From contig NZ_AP028664.1 in the NCBI RefSeq assembly GCF_041154455.1, positions 2,915,001 to 2,979,000 on the forward strand: DNA of 64,000 nt. The letters are read 5' to 3'. Shown piece after piece: positions 51,372-60,358 of this stretch; the first letter of the stretch is position 1, and each line of letters starts with the position of its first letter. This DNA comes from Variovorax sp. V213 (lineage in GTDB: Bacteria > Pseudomonadota > Gammaproteobacteria > Burkholderiales > Burkholderiaceae_C). A model generated the notes under the pieces. The model was not told the DNA's origin. It searched no databases and worked only from the letters and a program-made list of their open reading frames with translations. Both the position numbers and the translations under genes were made by a program.

Positions 51372-52175
51372 GTGGGCTTGGCCCGCAGTTCCTACTTCTA
51401 CCATCGAACACGGCTCGATGCTGCGGACAAGTACGCCGAGGTGCGACGAACCCTCACCGACATCTTCGAGCGCAACCACTGCTGCTATGGCTATCGTCGG
51501 CTGCAGGCTTCGCTGAACAGGCAGCGCGCGAACATCTCGGAGAAGGTTGTGCAGCGGCTGATGAAGCAAGAGAGCCTGGTCGTTGCCCGACCGAAGCGGC
51601 GCAGGTACGGCTCATACCTGGGAGAGATCAGTCCGGCGCCAGACAACCTTCTGAACCGAGACTTCGGGGCTGCAGCGCCCAACGAGAAGTGGCTCACCGA
51701 CATCACGGAGTTCCAGATCCCGGCCGGCAAGGTGTATCTGTCTCCCATGATCGACTGCTTTGACGGCATGGTCGTCAGCTGGTCGCTCGGTACACGCCCG
51801 GACGCTGAACTCGTCAACACGATGCTGGACGCGGCCATCGAGACGGTGATCGATACCGAAGACAGGCCTGTGGTTCACTCCGATCGCGGTGCCCACTATC
51901 GCTGGCCTGGGTGGCTCTCGCGCATCGCCGATGCGAAGCTGATTCGCTCGATGTCGCGCAAGGGGTACTCGCCTGACAACGCGGCGTGCGAAGGCTTCTT
52001 CGGCAGGCTGAAGACTGAGCTGTTCTATCCTCGCAACTGGCAGTCCACAACCATCGAACAGTTCATACAGGCGGTGGACTCCTACATCCGTTGGTACAAC
52101 GAACAGCGGATCAAGATCTCACTGGGCTCTCTCAGCCCCATCGAATACAGAGAGAGTCTTGGACTTACGGCATAA
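51372..52175 (+). CDS. IS3-family transposase OrfB (integrase core)
   Basis: Catalytic part of an IS3-family transposase, 267 aa from GTG 51372, although in nature it is probably made by -1 frameshifting from orfA, with the frame open back to 51273. The HTH_21-type region (CCYGYRRLQASLNRQ) precedes the rve domain with the DDE residues in WLTDITEF, VVHSDRGAHY and NAACEGFFGRLKTE. The ending INEQ-like RWYNEQRIKISLGSLSPIEYR is the family tail. It is intact, but orfA is not. Confidence 0.92.
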   Translation: MGLARSSYFYHRTRLDAADKYAEVRRTLTDIFERNHCCYGYRRLQASLNRQRANISEKVVQRLMKQESLVVARPKRRRYGSYLGEISPAPDNLLNRDFGAAAPNEKWLTDITEFQIPAGKVYLSPMIDCFDGMVVSWSLGTRPDAELVNTMLDAAIETVIDTEDRPVVHSDRGAHYRWPGWLSRIADAKLIRSMSRKGYSPDNAACEGFFGRLKTELFYPRNWQSTTIEQFIQAVDSYIRWYNEQRIKISLGSLSPIEYRESLGLTA

Positions 52176-52178
52176 ACC

Positions 52179-52203
52179 AGTCCAAGTTTTTATCCGCACC
52201 CCC
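52179..52203 (-). repeat. Right terminal inverted repeat of the IS3-family element
   Basis: Begins AGTCCAAGTTTT and ends CCGCACCCCC, 4 bp after the orfB stop. It mirrors 47691-47715 with two mismatches. Confidence 0.75.
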
Positions 52204-52462
52204 TGCTGATCACGATTGCACTGGCGCTAACACCCTACTGTTCGGCAGCGGGGAAACCCGGCTGCTCCGGAGGCCCTGAGGGAGGTCAGCAGCTCGATCG
52301 TGCGCGAAGTTGGCTATCTTGGTCGCCCGCGCGTCCCAGCAATCAGGCGCACATGGTTGTGCAGAACATCGCATCGCTGTCAATCGGAACGCAGGCCGCA
52401 CGCCCAACAGATCATGCTGGACTCGCGTGCTCTGGGACTGGTGGTCAACACTGTGATGCGCT

Positions 52463-52705
52463 GGCGACGGCGAGCGCTATGGCACGCCAGATCCAATGTA
52501 CGACGATCCTGGCTCGATCACCAGCGAGAGCACGCGACTGACCACCGCCCTGAACCGATCGACGCTGAGCTACGTCTATGACTTCGGGGACTACTGGGAC
52601 CACCGCATCAGGTCGAGAAGAAGATCGCACCGATTCCGGAGTTCGTGCTCCCATTCTGTGCCGGCGGTGCCTGTGCAACTCCGCCCGACTGTGTGGGGGC
52701 GCGAA
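52463..52705 (+). pseudogene. Plasmid pRiA4b ORF-3-like protein (IS1096 TnpR-like) remnant
   Basis: In one frame the DNA reads DGERYGTPDPMYDDPGS and later LSYVYDFGDYWDHRI, the hallmark of the pRiA4b ORF-3 family. After a missing base near 52608 the similarity continues in another frame as VEKKIAPIPEF and CAGGACATPPDC. A stop codon lies just upstream of the first block. The gene is clearly broken and lacks its N-terminus. Confidence 0.65.
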
Positions 52706-52706
52706 C

Positions 52707-53045
52707 GACTTGGACGCGAATGAACGGGAGCGGATCCGACAAGCACGGGGCCGGCCCATCGCCGAGGCGCTGCATGCCTGAATGATCGCCCAGCGGCTGA
52801 AGGTTCCCGACGGTCCAACGATGACGAAGGCGTTGAACTACAGTCTGAAGCGCTGGGCAGCGCCGAACGCACTACCTGGACGATGGCAAATTGCCCGTGG
52901 GCAACAACTGGGTGAGGACCAGATCCTGCCGATGGCCGTGGGCAGAGGCAACTGGCTGTTCGCTGGGAGCGTGCGTGCCGGTCAACGCGCCGCTGCCGTC
53001 ATGAGCTTGATCGAGTCAACGAAGCGCAACTCAAGTCGCGCATGG
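52707..53045 (+). pseudogene. IS66-family transposase (TnpC) C-terminal remnant
   Basis: The frame reads DANERERIRQARGRP, then AEALHA, a TGA where IS66 transposases have Trp, then MIAQRLKVPDGPTMTKALNY and SLKRW. Further on, LPMAVGRGNWLFAGSVRAGQ and RAAAVMSLIESTKRN are diagnostic of the TnpC C-terminus, with a decayed stretch between. Only about 110 residues of a ~500-aa protein remain. It abuts the pRiA4b-like remnant and stops at the gntR 3' end. Confidence 0.75.
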
Positions 53046-53048
53046 TAC

Positions 53049-53837
53049 CTAACGCACTTCGTTGATGTAGACGTGGTCCTTGGTTAACGCACGCCGCACG
53101 CCGACGATAGTGGGAACGTTGGACTGATCGAAAGCAACTTCCTCGATCATCATGATGGCAGCAGGTGTCTGTATACCAAGAAGCCGAGCATCGTCAGCCG
53201 AGGCGAGTTCGGCGCTGAGCTCTTCTCTCACTGCCGAAATTTTGATCCCATACCGCTCGACAAGAAAGGTATAGACGAGTTGAGGAACGTCTTCGTTTTT
53301 AAGGGGAAAATCCGGCACGCGTTCAGCCGCCAGAATGAAAGTGTCGAGCATTACCGGTTGCGCGTTCACCAAGCGAAGACGCTCGAGTCGAATAACGTCG
53401 GCACCGGCGTCGAGTCCAAGCTTTTCCTGCACCACGGAGTTCGCCTTTTCACGCACTACAGCAAGCACCCGAGCTTCGGAATGGACCAGCGAGCCGTCTC
53501 GTCTGTGCAGTCGGAAGTACTTGAAGAAGTACCTCAGTCCTCGATGTGCAGTGCGCCCAGTAACGACCGTTCCCGTCTTGCGTCGACGGCTCAACAGACC
53601 CTCTGCTGCGAGATCGAGCAGAGCGCGCCTCACCGTTCCGACTGCGACACCCATGGTGTTGGCCAGCGAGATCTCGCTGGGCAACACATGACCTGGTGGC
53701 CAAGCCCCCAGGTCGATGGCCTCGGAAATCTGGCGCTTGACGACTTCGTGCAGCGGCGAACTCGACAGTTCAGTGATGCGCTGCACAGGCGAGTTGTCGC
53801 CTGCCGTCTGCGCGGATCGTTCTTCGACTTCGAGCAT
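53049..53837 (-). CDS. GntR family regulator (HutC/UTRA type)
   Basis: Regulator of 262 aa. N-terminal winged HTH: SPLHEVVKRQISEAIDLGAW, LPSEISLANTMGVAVGTVRRAL and LSRRRKTGTVV. The C-terminal UTRA ligand domain has RLERLRLVNAQPVMLDTFIL and YTFLVERYGIKISAVREEL. It lies downstream of the dipeptide-transporter operon, 219 bp after the M20 stop, with its own AT-rich upstream sequence (53861-53880). It probably controls that operon in response to the imported compound or its product. Confidence 0.9.
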   Translation of the reverse strand: MLEVEERSAQTAGDNSPVQRITELSSSPLHEVVKRQISEAIDLGAWPPGHVLPSEISLANTMGVAVGTVRRALLDLAAEGLLSRRRKTGTVVTGRTAHRGLRYFFKYFRLHRRDGSLVHSEARVLAVVREKANSVVQEKLGLDAGADVIRLERLRLVNAQPVMLDTFILAAERVPDFPLKNEDVPQLVYTFLVERYGIKISAVREELSAELASADDARLLGIQTPAAIMMIEEVAFDQSNVPTIVGVRRALTKDHVYINEVR

Positions 53838-53860
53838 CTGTTCCCGTCCGGTGGCTTAAC

Positions 53861-53880
53861 TGTAATGTTTATATTTTGCC
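53861..53880. promoter_or_regulatory. AT-rich element upstream of gntR
   Basis: A short AT-rich island (TGTAATGTTTATATTTT) in high-GC DNA, about 25-45 bp upstream of the gntR ATG. A similar stretch, TATAAAGTTTATTGTTTT, lies about 90-110 bp upstream of the dipeptide-binding-protein gene. Both share AA(T/A)GTTTAT followed by TTTT. It may be a promoter plus a GntR site. Confidence 0.35.
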
Positions 53881-54056
53881 AGGAATAGGTCGCACGTTTG
53901 TGCCCGGTCGATAGCCTAGCCCCTCGGGGGCCGACTCGGGCGTGGGGCCTGTTTGGTGCCTCCGCGGTCAATCCAGAACTGCCATTTTTTGGTCGCGACT
54001 CCGCCTTGGAGAGCTTTCTTCCGGTGAAGTCATCGGGATCGATCGGAAATCGTGAA

Positions 54057-55274
54057 TTACTCGGTTCCGCAGATCTCGAGGATTGCGATCATGTAGATTC
54101 GGATCATGTCCAGGTAATCGGCGATGTCGACACGTTCGTCAGGCATCGTGTTATAGCGGCCGCCGGGACCGCAGACCACGCCTTCCATTCCGGCCGCCCC
54201 ATACAAATGCCCCGCGTCAGTCCCGAAGAAGCCAGCGGGCTTGATGGCGCCAGTCGGTTGCTCCATGCCGCGCACTTTCCTGAACGCTTCGTTGACAACC
54301 TTGACGATGCGAGAGTTCTTGTCGACCTCGAAGGGCGGCATGGTCGGGCGTCCCGTGTGCTTCTCGGCGAGGACGGTGGCTTTCAGGCCAGGGTGTTCTT
54401 TTTCGAGCGTGTCCAGCAATCGCCGCAGGTCACCCAAGGCATCGGCTTCAGTCTGGCCCGGTGCGTAGCGACACACGCCACGCAAGCGAACAAAGTCCGA
54501 CACCTGCGGCGGACGCCATCCGTGCAGGTCCCTGCCTAGTGCGCCATTGACGATGCCGACGTGGCCGCGGTTGATCGATCGATGCTCCTCGCTCTTTGCG
54601 TTGCTGAAGGTCATGGCATTGATTCGCGGGATCAATGCGCACGCTGCCGCAATGGCATCGACTGCTTCTTCACGCTTGGACAGATGGCGAGTGACACCTG
54701 TCAACTCGATCGTGTACGACAGCGAGGCTGCGTGCATCGTTACCGCGGACAGGTCGGTCGGCTCGCTGTTGATGAAGTAGTCTGCACGTACGCCCTGCTG
54801 AATGGCCGCCAGTGTCCCGACGCCCCCCTGAAGCTCGCCGACCACGAAGGTGAGCACGACGTCGCCCTTGACCCTAACGCCGGCGTCGATCAATGTCTTC
54901 ACCGCGCAGAAGTACGCAGCATCACCGGCCTTCATGTTCGACACACCGATGCCATAGATGAACTTGTCGTCCACCGTGCCGGCCCATGGGTCAACCGTCC
55001 ACCCCTCCGAGACGGGGTTCGTGTCGAGATGGCCGTTGAACAGCAGGCTCTTTCCGCCGCCGGTGCCCTTCCAGGTGCCGATTGCGTTCACGCGGGTTTC
55101 GTTGACGGGGGTCAGAGCTGCCTCGAGGCCGAGGGAGCGCATCTGCTCGACCATGTATTGCGCCAGCACGCGCTCGTCATCGGTTTCTGGATAGCTCTTG
55201 TGCTGCACCATCCTGGCGAGAAACTCGAGGGCAGCGGACTCGTCAACATGGTCCAGCAACTGATCAACATTCAT
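54057..55274 (-). CDS. M20 family (ArgE/DapE/CPG2-like) hydrolase with altered metal ligands
   Basis: Protein of 405 aa with the M20 fold: catalytic domain, lid domain with TRHLSKREEAVDAI (His197), catalytic domain. The first zinc motif is normal (FNGHLDTNP, His82, Asp84) and Glu171 in NSEPTDL is kept. However, the bridging Asp is Asn113 (GVSNMKAG), the second Glu of the EE pair is Leu148 (VGELQGG), and the C-terminal His position appears to be Asn375 (RYNTMPDE). It overlaps the ABC ATPase gene (ATGA), so it belongs to the peptide-transport operon and may process the imported compound. Confidence 0.85.
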   Translation of the reverse strand: MNVDQLLDHVDESAALEFLARMVQHKSYPETDDERVLAQYMVEQMRSLGLEAALTPVNETRVNAIGTWKGTGGGKSLLFNGHLDTNPVSEGWTVDPWAGTVDDKFIYGIGVSNMKAGDAAYFCAVKTLIDAGVRVKGDVVLTFVVGELQGGVGTLAAIQQGVRADYFINSEPTDLSAVTMHAASLSYTIELTGVTRHLSKREEAVDAIAAACALIPRINAMTFSNAKSEEHRSINRGHVGIVNGALGRDLHGWRPPQVSDFVRLRGVCRYAPGQTEADALGDLRRLLDTLEKEHPGLKATVLAEKHTGRPTMPPFEVDKNSRIVKVVNEAFRKVRGMEQPTGAIKPAGFFGTDAGHLYGAAGMEGVVCGPGGRYNTMPDERVDIADYLDMIRIYMIAILEICGTE

Positions 55275-56923
55275 GGGGCAACTTCCAATTCAGGAGCAAG
55301 GTTGGCGTAGTCGCCAACCGGAGTGGGTACGGCGTCGAGCAAGGAGCGCGTGTAGGCATGCCGCGATGGAGAATCCACCTCGGCGGTTTCGAGGAGGTCG
55401 ACCAGGTCGCCGCGGTACATGACGGCGATGCGATGGGCAATCTGGCGCACGAGGTTCAGGTCATGCGTGATGAACAGGTAGGCGGTGCCGAACTGCTTTT
55501 GCAGCTCGATGAGAAGCTCAACCACCGACGCCTGCACGGAAACGTCGAGCGCCGAGGTAATCTCGTCGCAAATAACCAGTTTGGGACGTGACGCGAATGC
55601 GCGGGCAATTGCGACCCGTTGCTTCTCACCGCCCGAGAGCTGATGCGGGAAGCGGTTCATGTACTCACGCGGCAGGCGTACCTGTTCCAGGAGGTCGCCG
55701 ATGATCTGTGTGTATTGGCCTGACGGCGTGTCGGTGTACAGCTTCAACGGTCGCGACAGGATGTCTCGCACGCGTTGGCGCGGATTGAGCGAGGCGTCGG
55801 GGTGCTGGAAGATCATCTGCACATCCCGCCGGTAGAGCTTCCCCATGTCCTTCGCGCCATTAATCTGTTTGCCTGCGAAGAAGAGCTGGCCCTCGAAAGG
55901 ATTGAGGCCGGTCAGGGCCTTGGCCAGTGTCGACTTGCCGGAACCGGACTCACCCACCACGCCGAGAATCTCACCGGGCTTGACCGCAATGCTGATGGCA
56001 CGGTTGCCGACGACGCTGGCTTTGCGCTTGCCGAGCAACCTGGCGAATGCCGAGACGCCGCCATAGGTCACGCTCAGCGCTTTGGCTTCGACCAACGCTT
56101 GGCCGCCGGTCTTTGGGGGGGCGCCAACGAGGCGGTGATCGGGCCGAGGCACGGCGCCGATCAGCCGCTTCGTATAGGGATCGGCTGGATGGGTGAACAC
56201 CTGTTCCACGTCGCCTTGCTCGACGATGACGCCTTTGTGGATCACTGCCACCCGGTCGGCCACCTGGGAGACCAGTGCAAGGTCGTGCGAGATGTACAGT
56301 GAGGCAACGTGCGTTTCGGCCTGGAGCTCGGCGAAAAGATCAAGGATCTGCCGTCCAGTGATGACATCCAACGCGGTGGTCGGCTCGTCGAAGATGATGC
56401 ATTCCGGCCTGCACGCGAAGGCTGTGGCGATCACGACGCGCTGCTTTTCTCCACCGGACGCTTCGTGTGGGTAACGGCGCATCATCCCCGTTGGGTCCTT
56501 GAGGCCGACGCGCTCGAGCATGTCAATGCCCTCCATGGCTGCCTGCTTGCGGGTCAGGTTGCGATGCCGGACCAACACTTCCGTCAGCTGCTCCCCGAGC
56601 GACAGGGTTGGATTCAGAGAGGTACTCGGATCCTGGAACACCATGCTGATGCGGCGCCCTCGAATGGAATCGATTTGCTTCGGAGTGACCTTCAATAGGT
56701 CTTCGCCGACCAGCTTGATGCTCCCGCTTGTCTCGATGGCGTTACCCGCTAGGTAGCGCATGATCGACCAGGCGAGCGAAGTCTTCCCGGAGCCGGACTC
56801 GCCAACGAGGCCGAGCACTTCGCCGCGATCGATCGTTAGGTTGAGATTGGCCAGTGCATGGAAGCGACCGTTCGGTGTCGCATAGTCGAGCGAGTAGTCT
56901 TTGACTTCAAGGACGTGATCCAT
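55271..56923 (-). CDS. Dipeptide-type ABC transporter ATPase, fused DppD-DppF
   Basis: Protein of 550 aa with two complete ABC ATPase domains. Domain 1 (about 1-260) has VGESGSGKTSLAW, SGGEKQRVVIATA and IIFDEPTTALD. Domain 2 (about 285-540) has VGESGSGKSTLAK, LSGGEKQRVAIARA and VICDEITSALD. Each domain is followed by an oligopeptide-type C-terminal extension (HPADPYTKRLIGAVP; SPSRHAYTRSLLDAVP). Separate DppD and DppF genes are fused here, as in GsiA. The last 4 bp overlap the M20 gene; the start is 8 bp after the permease. Confidence 0.93.
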   Translation of the reverse strand: MDHVLEVKDYSLDYATPNGRFHALANLNLTIDRGEVLGLVGESGSGKTSLAWSIMRYLAGNAIETSGSIKLVGEDLLKVTPKQIDSIRGRRISMVFQDPSTSLNPTLSLGEQLTEVLVRHRNLTRKQAAMEGIDMLERVGLKDPTGMMRRYPHEASGGEKQRVVIATAFACRPECIIFDEPTTALDVITGRQILDLFAELQAETHVASLYISHDLALVSQVADRVAVIHKGVIVEQGDVEQVFTHPADPYTKRLIGAVPRPDHRLVGAPPKTGGQALVEAKALSVTYGGVSAFARLLGKRKASVVGNRAISIAVKPGEILGVVGESGSGKSTLAKALTGLNPFEGQLFFAGKQINGAKDMGKLYRRDVQMIFQHPDASLNPRQRVRDILSRPLKLYTDTPSGQYTQIIGDLLEQVRLPREYMNRFPHQLSGGEKQRVAIARAFASRPKLVICDEITSALDVSVQASVVELLIELQKQFGTAYLFITHDLNLVRQIAHRIAVMYRGDLVDLLETAEVDSPSRHAYTRSLLDAVPTPVGDYANLAPELEVAP

Positions 56924-56931
56924 GATAGGCC

Positions 56932-57828
56932 TCAGGTTTTGGGGTTGAGGGCATCACGAAGACCGTCCCCCAGAAGGTTGAAGCCGATGGCGACCATCGC
57001 CACGGCGGCGCTCGGCCAGAGGATCATCCAAGGGCTCAAGTGCATGAACTTTCGAGCCTCGGCGGCCATCAGGCCCCACTCGGACGCGGGAGGTTGTGCG
57101 CCTAAGCCGAGGAAGCTCAGCGTCGCGAAAAGCATGACTGCGAAGGCCACGCGGATCGTCATCTCGACAACGACGGGCGCCACCACGTTCGGCAGCATCT
57201 CACGCAGGACGACGTACAGGCTTGATTCGCCGCGTGCGATTGCGGCACTGACGAAGTCCTGCTTGCGGATCGCCAGCGCCACGGAGCGGGTGATGCGGGT
57301 CATGCTCGGCACGAACGCGATGGCAATGGCCAGCACCGCGTTGATCTCGCCCTTGCCCATCAGGTTGACGATGAGCAGCGCGAACAGCAGGCTCGGGATG
57401 GCCATGACTGCGTCGATCGTACGCATCACGATCTCGTCGAATCGACCGCCGAGGAAGGCGCACAAGGTTCCGATGAAGGCGCCGATCAAGCTGCCGATGG
57501 CAGTGGCCATGAACGCCAGAACGACCGTGGCGCGAGCGCCGTAGAGAATCCGGCTCAGCAAATCCCGTCCGTACTGGTCGGTGCCTAGCCAGTTTGCCGC
57601 GCTGGGCCCCTTGTAGCGCGACAGCGGTGCCATGTCGTCGGGACTGTGAGGCGCCAGATAAGGGCCGAACAGCACCATCACCATGACGAGCCCGATGATC
57701 AGCATCCCAAGCTTGCCTTGCGGCGAGCGCATGAGGCGCGCGAAGAAATGGGTGGATCCGAGCTTTCCCGCCGAAGAAGACGCGACGCTGAGCTTTTCGC
57801 TCTGGAGCGGTGTGGCAATATCACTCAT
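56932..57828 (-). CDS. Dipeptide-type ABC transporter permease, DppC-like
   Basis: Inner-membrane permease of 298 aa with the N-terminal OppC_N segment (MRSPQGKLGMLIIGLVMVMV; LGTDQYGRDLLSRILYGAR) and the core domain with an EAA-type loop (ARGESSLYVVLREMLPNV). Its start overlaps the end of the DppB-like gene by 8 bp. Works with the DppB-like partner as a heterodimer. Confidence 0.93.
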   Translation of the reverse strand: MSDIATPLQSEKLSVASSSAGKLGSTHFFARLMRSPQGKLGMLIIGLVMVMVLFGPYLAPHSPDDMAPLSRYKGPSAANWLGTDQYGRDLLSRILYGARATVVLAFMATAIGSLIGAFIGTLCAFLGGRFDEIVMRTIDAVMAIPSLLFALLIVNLMGKGEINAVLAIAIAFVPSMTRITRSVALAIRKQDFVSAAIARGESSLYVVLREMLPNVVAPVVVEMTIRVAFAVMLFATLSFLGLGAQPPASEWGLMAAEARKFMHLSPWMILWPSAAVAMVAIGFNLLGDGLRDALNPKT

Positions 57829-58768
57829 ACTGAATCCTCTTGTCGAGCGCCGCGTAGGCCATATCAGCGACGAAGTTCACGACGCAATAGGTCGCGGCCA
57901 TGATGAGGGCACCGGCCTGGATGGCGGGCAGATCACGGTTCTGGATGGCAACGATCAGTTGGCGTCCGATGCCTGGGAGGGCAAAGATTTCTTCAACGAC
58001 GATGACCCCACCCAGGAGGTAGCCCACGTCAAGGGCAACGATCGTGATGGTGGGTAGAAGCGAGTTGCGCAAGCCGTGCTTGAAGAGGACCGCATGTTTC
58101 GACAGACCCTTGAGACGGGCCGACCGGATGTAGTCCATGTGCAGCACATCAACCAGCTCGGAGCGGACCATCCGCGACACGTGCGCAATCAAGATGACCG
58201 AGACCGTGATCACAGGCAGCGCCAGATGCCGAAGTCCGCCGGAAAAGCTCTCCGAAAGCGGGATGTAGCCGGTCGCGGGAAGGATCTGCCAGAAGTCGGC
58301 AAAGACCAGCACCAGCAGCGTCGCCGTCACGAACTCTGGAAGCGACACGCCGACGTACGACACGACGCTCACAAGTACGTCGGCAATCTTGCCGCGGCGC
58401 ACGGCCGCGATGATGCCCAGCGGGACGGCGATCATCAGCATGAAGCTGATCGACAGGAAGGCCAGGGTCAGCGAACGACCCAACGCCTCCATCATCACCG
58501 GAGCGACGGCTTGCCCGGTGCGCATCGACTCGCCGAAGTCACCGCGGATCGCTCCGGTGAACCAGTGCAGGTATTGCTGCCAAAGCGGGGCATCGAGACC
58601 CAACTGATCTCGCAACGCCTGCAGCGCATCGGGTGTGGCGTTTTCACCCAGCATCATCACCGCAGGATCGGCGGGCAACACCTGGGTGATGACGAAGACA
58701 AGGATCGACACGACCAGGAGCGTGTAGACGCTCAGTCCGATCCGTTTGAGGAAGTAGCTTAGCGACAT
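57821..58768 (-). CDS. Dipeptide-type ABC transporter permease, DppB-like
   Basis: Inner-membrane permease of 315 aa with six predicted membrane spans. The N-terminus (SYFLKRIGLSVYTLLVVSIL; DPAVMMLGENATPDAL) and the loop DYIRSARLKGLSKHAVLFKHGLRN define DppB/OppB proteins. It starts 24 bp after the binding-protein stop. The operon order A-B-C-DF is standard for peptide, nickel and glutathione-type importers. Confidence 0.93.
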   Translation of the reverse strand: MSLSYFLKRIGLSVYTLLVVSILVFVITQVLPADPAVMMLGENATPDALQALRDQLGLDAPLWQQYLHWFTGAIRGDFGESMRTGQAVAPVMMEALGRSLTLAFLSISFMLMIAVPLGIIAAVRRGKIADVLVSVVSYVGVSLPEFVTATLLVLVFADFWQILPATGYIPLSESFSGGLRHLALPVITVSVILIAHVSRMVRSELVDVLHMDYIRSARLKGLSKHAVLFKHGLRNSLLPTITIVALDVGYLLGGVIVVEEIFALPGIGRQLIVAIQNRDLPAIQAGALIMAATYCVVNFVADMAYAALDKRIQYE

Positions 58769-58792
58769 GGTTGCTCCAAGCGAGGGCGTGCT

Positions 58793-60358
58793 TTAGGCGC
58801 GCTTCGGGGCGCCGTCGCCCAGCGAAACGTAGTCGAGACGGTAGACCAGGCCACGCGGGTTGACCTGGTAGCCCTCGACATAGCTGCGCTTGACGCGAAG
58901 CAGATCGAAGTACACCGGAATGATGGAAGGCACTTCGTCCGTCATGAGTCTTTGCGCTTCGGCGTACAACTCGGTGCGCTTCTTCGTGTCCGCCGTCGCG
59001 CGTGCGTCGGCCACCAGCTTGTCGAAGATCGCGTTGTTCCAGTGCGTCTCGTTCCAGGAAGCGTTCGACGTGTACAACAGAGAGAAGATCGAATCGACGG
59101 TCGGCTGCATGTTGTAGAAGCCGACGTAGAAGTTGCCTTTCTTCCAGACCTGTTCCAGATAAGTGGCATGCGGCATCGTCTGCACATTGATGTTGAAGCC
59201 AGCAGGCTTGGCCATTTCTCGAAGGGCAACGGCCATTTGCGTGCGGATCGACGGATTGTCGGATGCGATCAGTGTGACGGTGAGGCCTTTGTCGTGGCCC
59301 GCTTCGGCCAGCAGCTTCTTCGCCTGCGCAATGTCCCGCTTGCGCGGCGGCAGCTCCTTGTAGAAGGGATAGGACGCGCTGACGGGGTTGTCGTTCGCAA
59401 CGGTGCCGTAGCCTTCGGCAACGAAGTCCACCATTGCGGGGCGGTCGACGGTCAATGCGAGCGCCTTGCGGACCCGCACGTCGTTGAATGGCTTCTGGTT
59501 GCAACCGAGATTGATGTTGCAGAACACGCCCGACGGCAGCTTCAGGGCGTTCACACCGGATGCAGCCTTTAAACGCGCGAACTCAGCGGGCTGCACCAGC
59601 GCCATCAGATCGGTATCACCGGCGATCAGCGCGGAACCCTCGGCCGTCGCGTCTGGATATACCCGGACTTCAATGCGATCGAGGTAGGGACGCGCCTTGT
59701 CGTAGTAAGCCTCGTTGCGTGCGACAACCACGATACGCTCTGGCTCAAAGGTCACGAGCTTGAAAGGCCCCGTGCCAATGGCTTCGCGATTAAGTCGGTC
59801 CAGCCCCTTCTGCAGCACGGAAGCCGGAACGATCTTGGCGCTCGGGAATGCCAGGGAGACAGGCAGATCCGCGTAGGGCGACGACAGGACGAACGCCACG
59901 GTGCTCTTGTCAGGAGCGCTGACGCTCGCGATCGGGCCGATGTTCTGGCGGCCCGGCGAGGCGGTCTTTGCATCCAGGATGGCCTGGATGCTCGCGACAA
60001 CATCAGCAGAAGTGCATGCCGAGCCGTCATGGAAAACTAGTCCTGGGCGCAGCTTGAAGGTCCATTGGGTCAGATCGGGAGAACTGGTCCAGGACTGGGC
60101 GAGATCGGCCTCGGGGGCCATGGTCGGGCCAATCCGCGTGAGCCCAGAGTACAAGAGTTCGGCAACCAAGTACTCCGGCGTCACGCGCGCGACCAAGGGG
60201 TTCAGCTTGTTGACTGCCTGATTGATGCTGACGCGCAGCGTACCGCCGCGTTTTTGCGGGCCGGCAGCAAAGGCCGATGACATGGGAAAGGACAGCGCAG
60301 CCAACGAGGCTGCAGCCCCGAGGAAGTCGCGACGGTTCGCAGCAACAAGGGTGTTCAT
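58793..60358 (-). CDS. ABC transporter substrate-binding protein, SBP_bac_5 family
   Basis: Periplasmic binding protein of 521 aa. The N-terminus has a twin-arginine-like signal (NRRDFLGAAASLAALSFP, then SSAFA). The mature protein shows the family blocks GGTLRVSINQAVNKLNPL, FKLRPGLVFHDGSACTSADVV and GTGPFKLVTFEPERIVVVARNEAYY. Ligands range from peptides to opines and glutathione; this one is not assigned. It is the first gene of the operon. Upstream DNA contains an AT-rich promoter-like stretch at 60441-60466. Confidence 0.92.
   Translation of the reverse strand: MNTLVAANRRDFLGAAASLAALSFPMSSAFAAGPQKRGGTLRVSINQAVNKLNPLVARVTPEYLVAELLYSGLTRIGPTMAPEADLAQSWTSSPDLTQWTFKLRPGLVFHDGSACTSADVVASIQAILDAKTASPGRQNIGPIASVSAPDKSTVAFVLSSPYADLPVSLAFPSAKIVPASVLQKGLDRLNREAIGTGPFKLVTFEPERIVVVARNEAYYDKARPYLDRIEVRVYPDATAEGSALIAGDTDLMALVQPAEFARLKAASGVNALKLPSGVFCNINLGCNQKPFNDVRVRKALALTVDRPAMVDFVAEGYGTVANDNPVSASYPFYKELPPRKRDIAQAKKLLAEAGHDKGLTVTLIASDNPSIRTQMAVALREMAKPAGFNINVQTMPHATYLEQVWKKGNFYVGFYNMQPTVDSIFSLLYTSNASWNETHWNNAIFDKLVADARATADTKKRTELYAEAQRLMTDEVPSIIPVYFDLLRVKRSYVEGYQVNPRGLVYRLDYVSLGDGAPKRA

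Larger units (their letters stand above)
47691..52203. mobile_element. IS3-family element interrupted by two IS1111-type elements
   Basis: Imperfect 25-bp inverted repeats bound the element at 47691-47715 and 52179-52203; they begin GGGGGTGCGGA and share 23 of 25 bases. Inside are orfA (split) and orfB of an IS3-family transposase, plus two IS110-family insertions at 47723-49287 and 49752-51093. Subtracting both leaves about 1.6 kb, a normal IS3-family size. The left end is blurred by a run of eight G (47688-47695), and no target duplication can be called. Confidence 0.8.
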
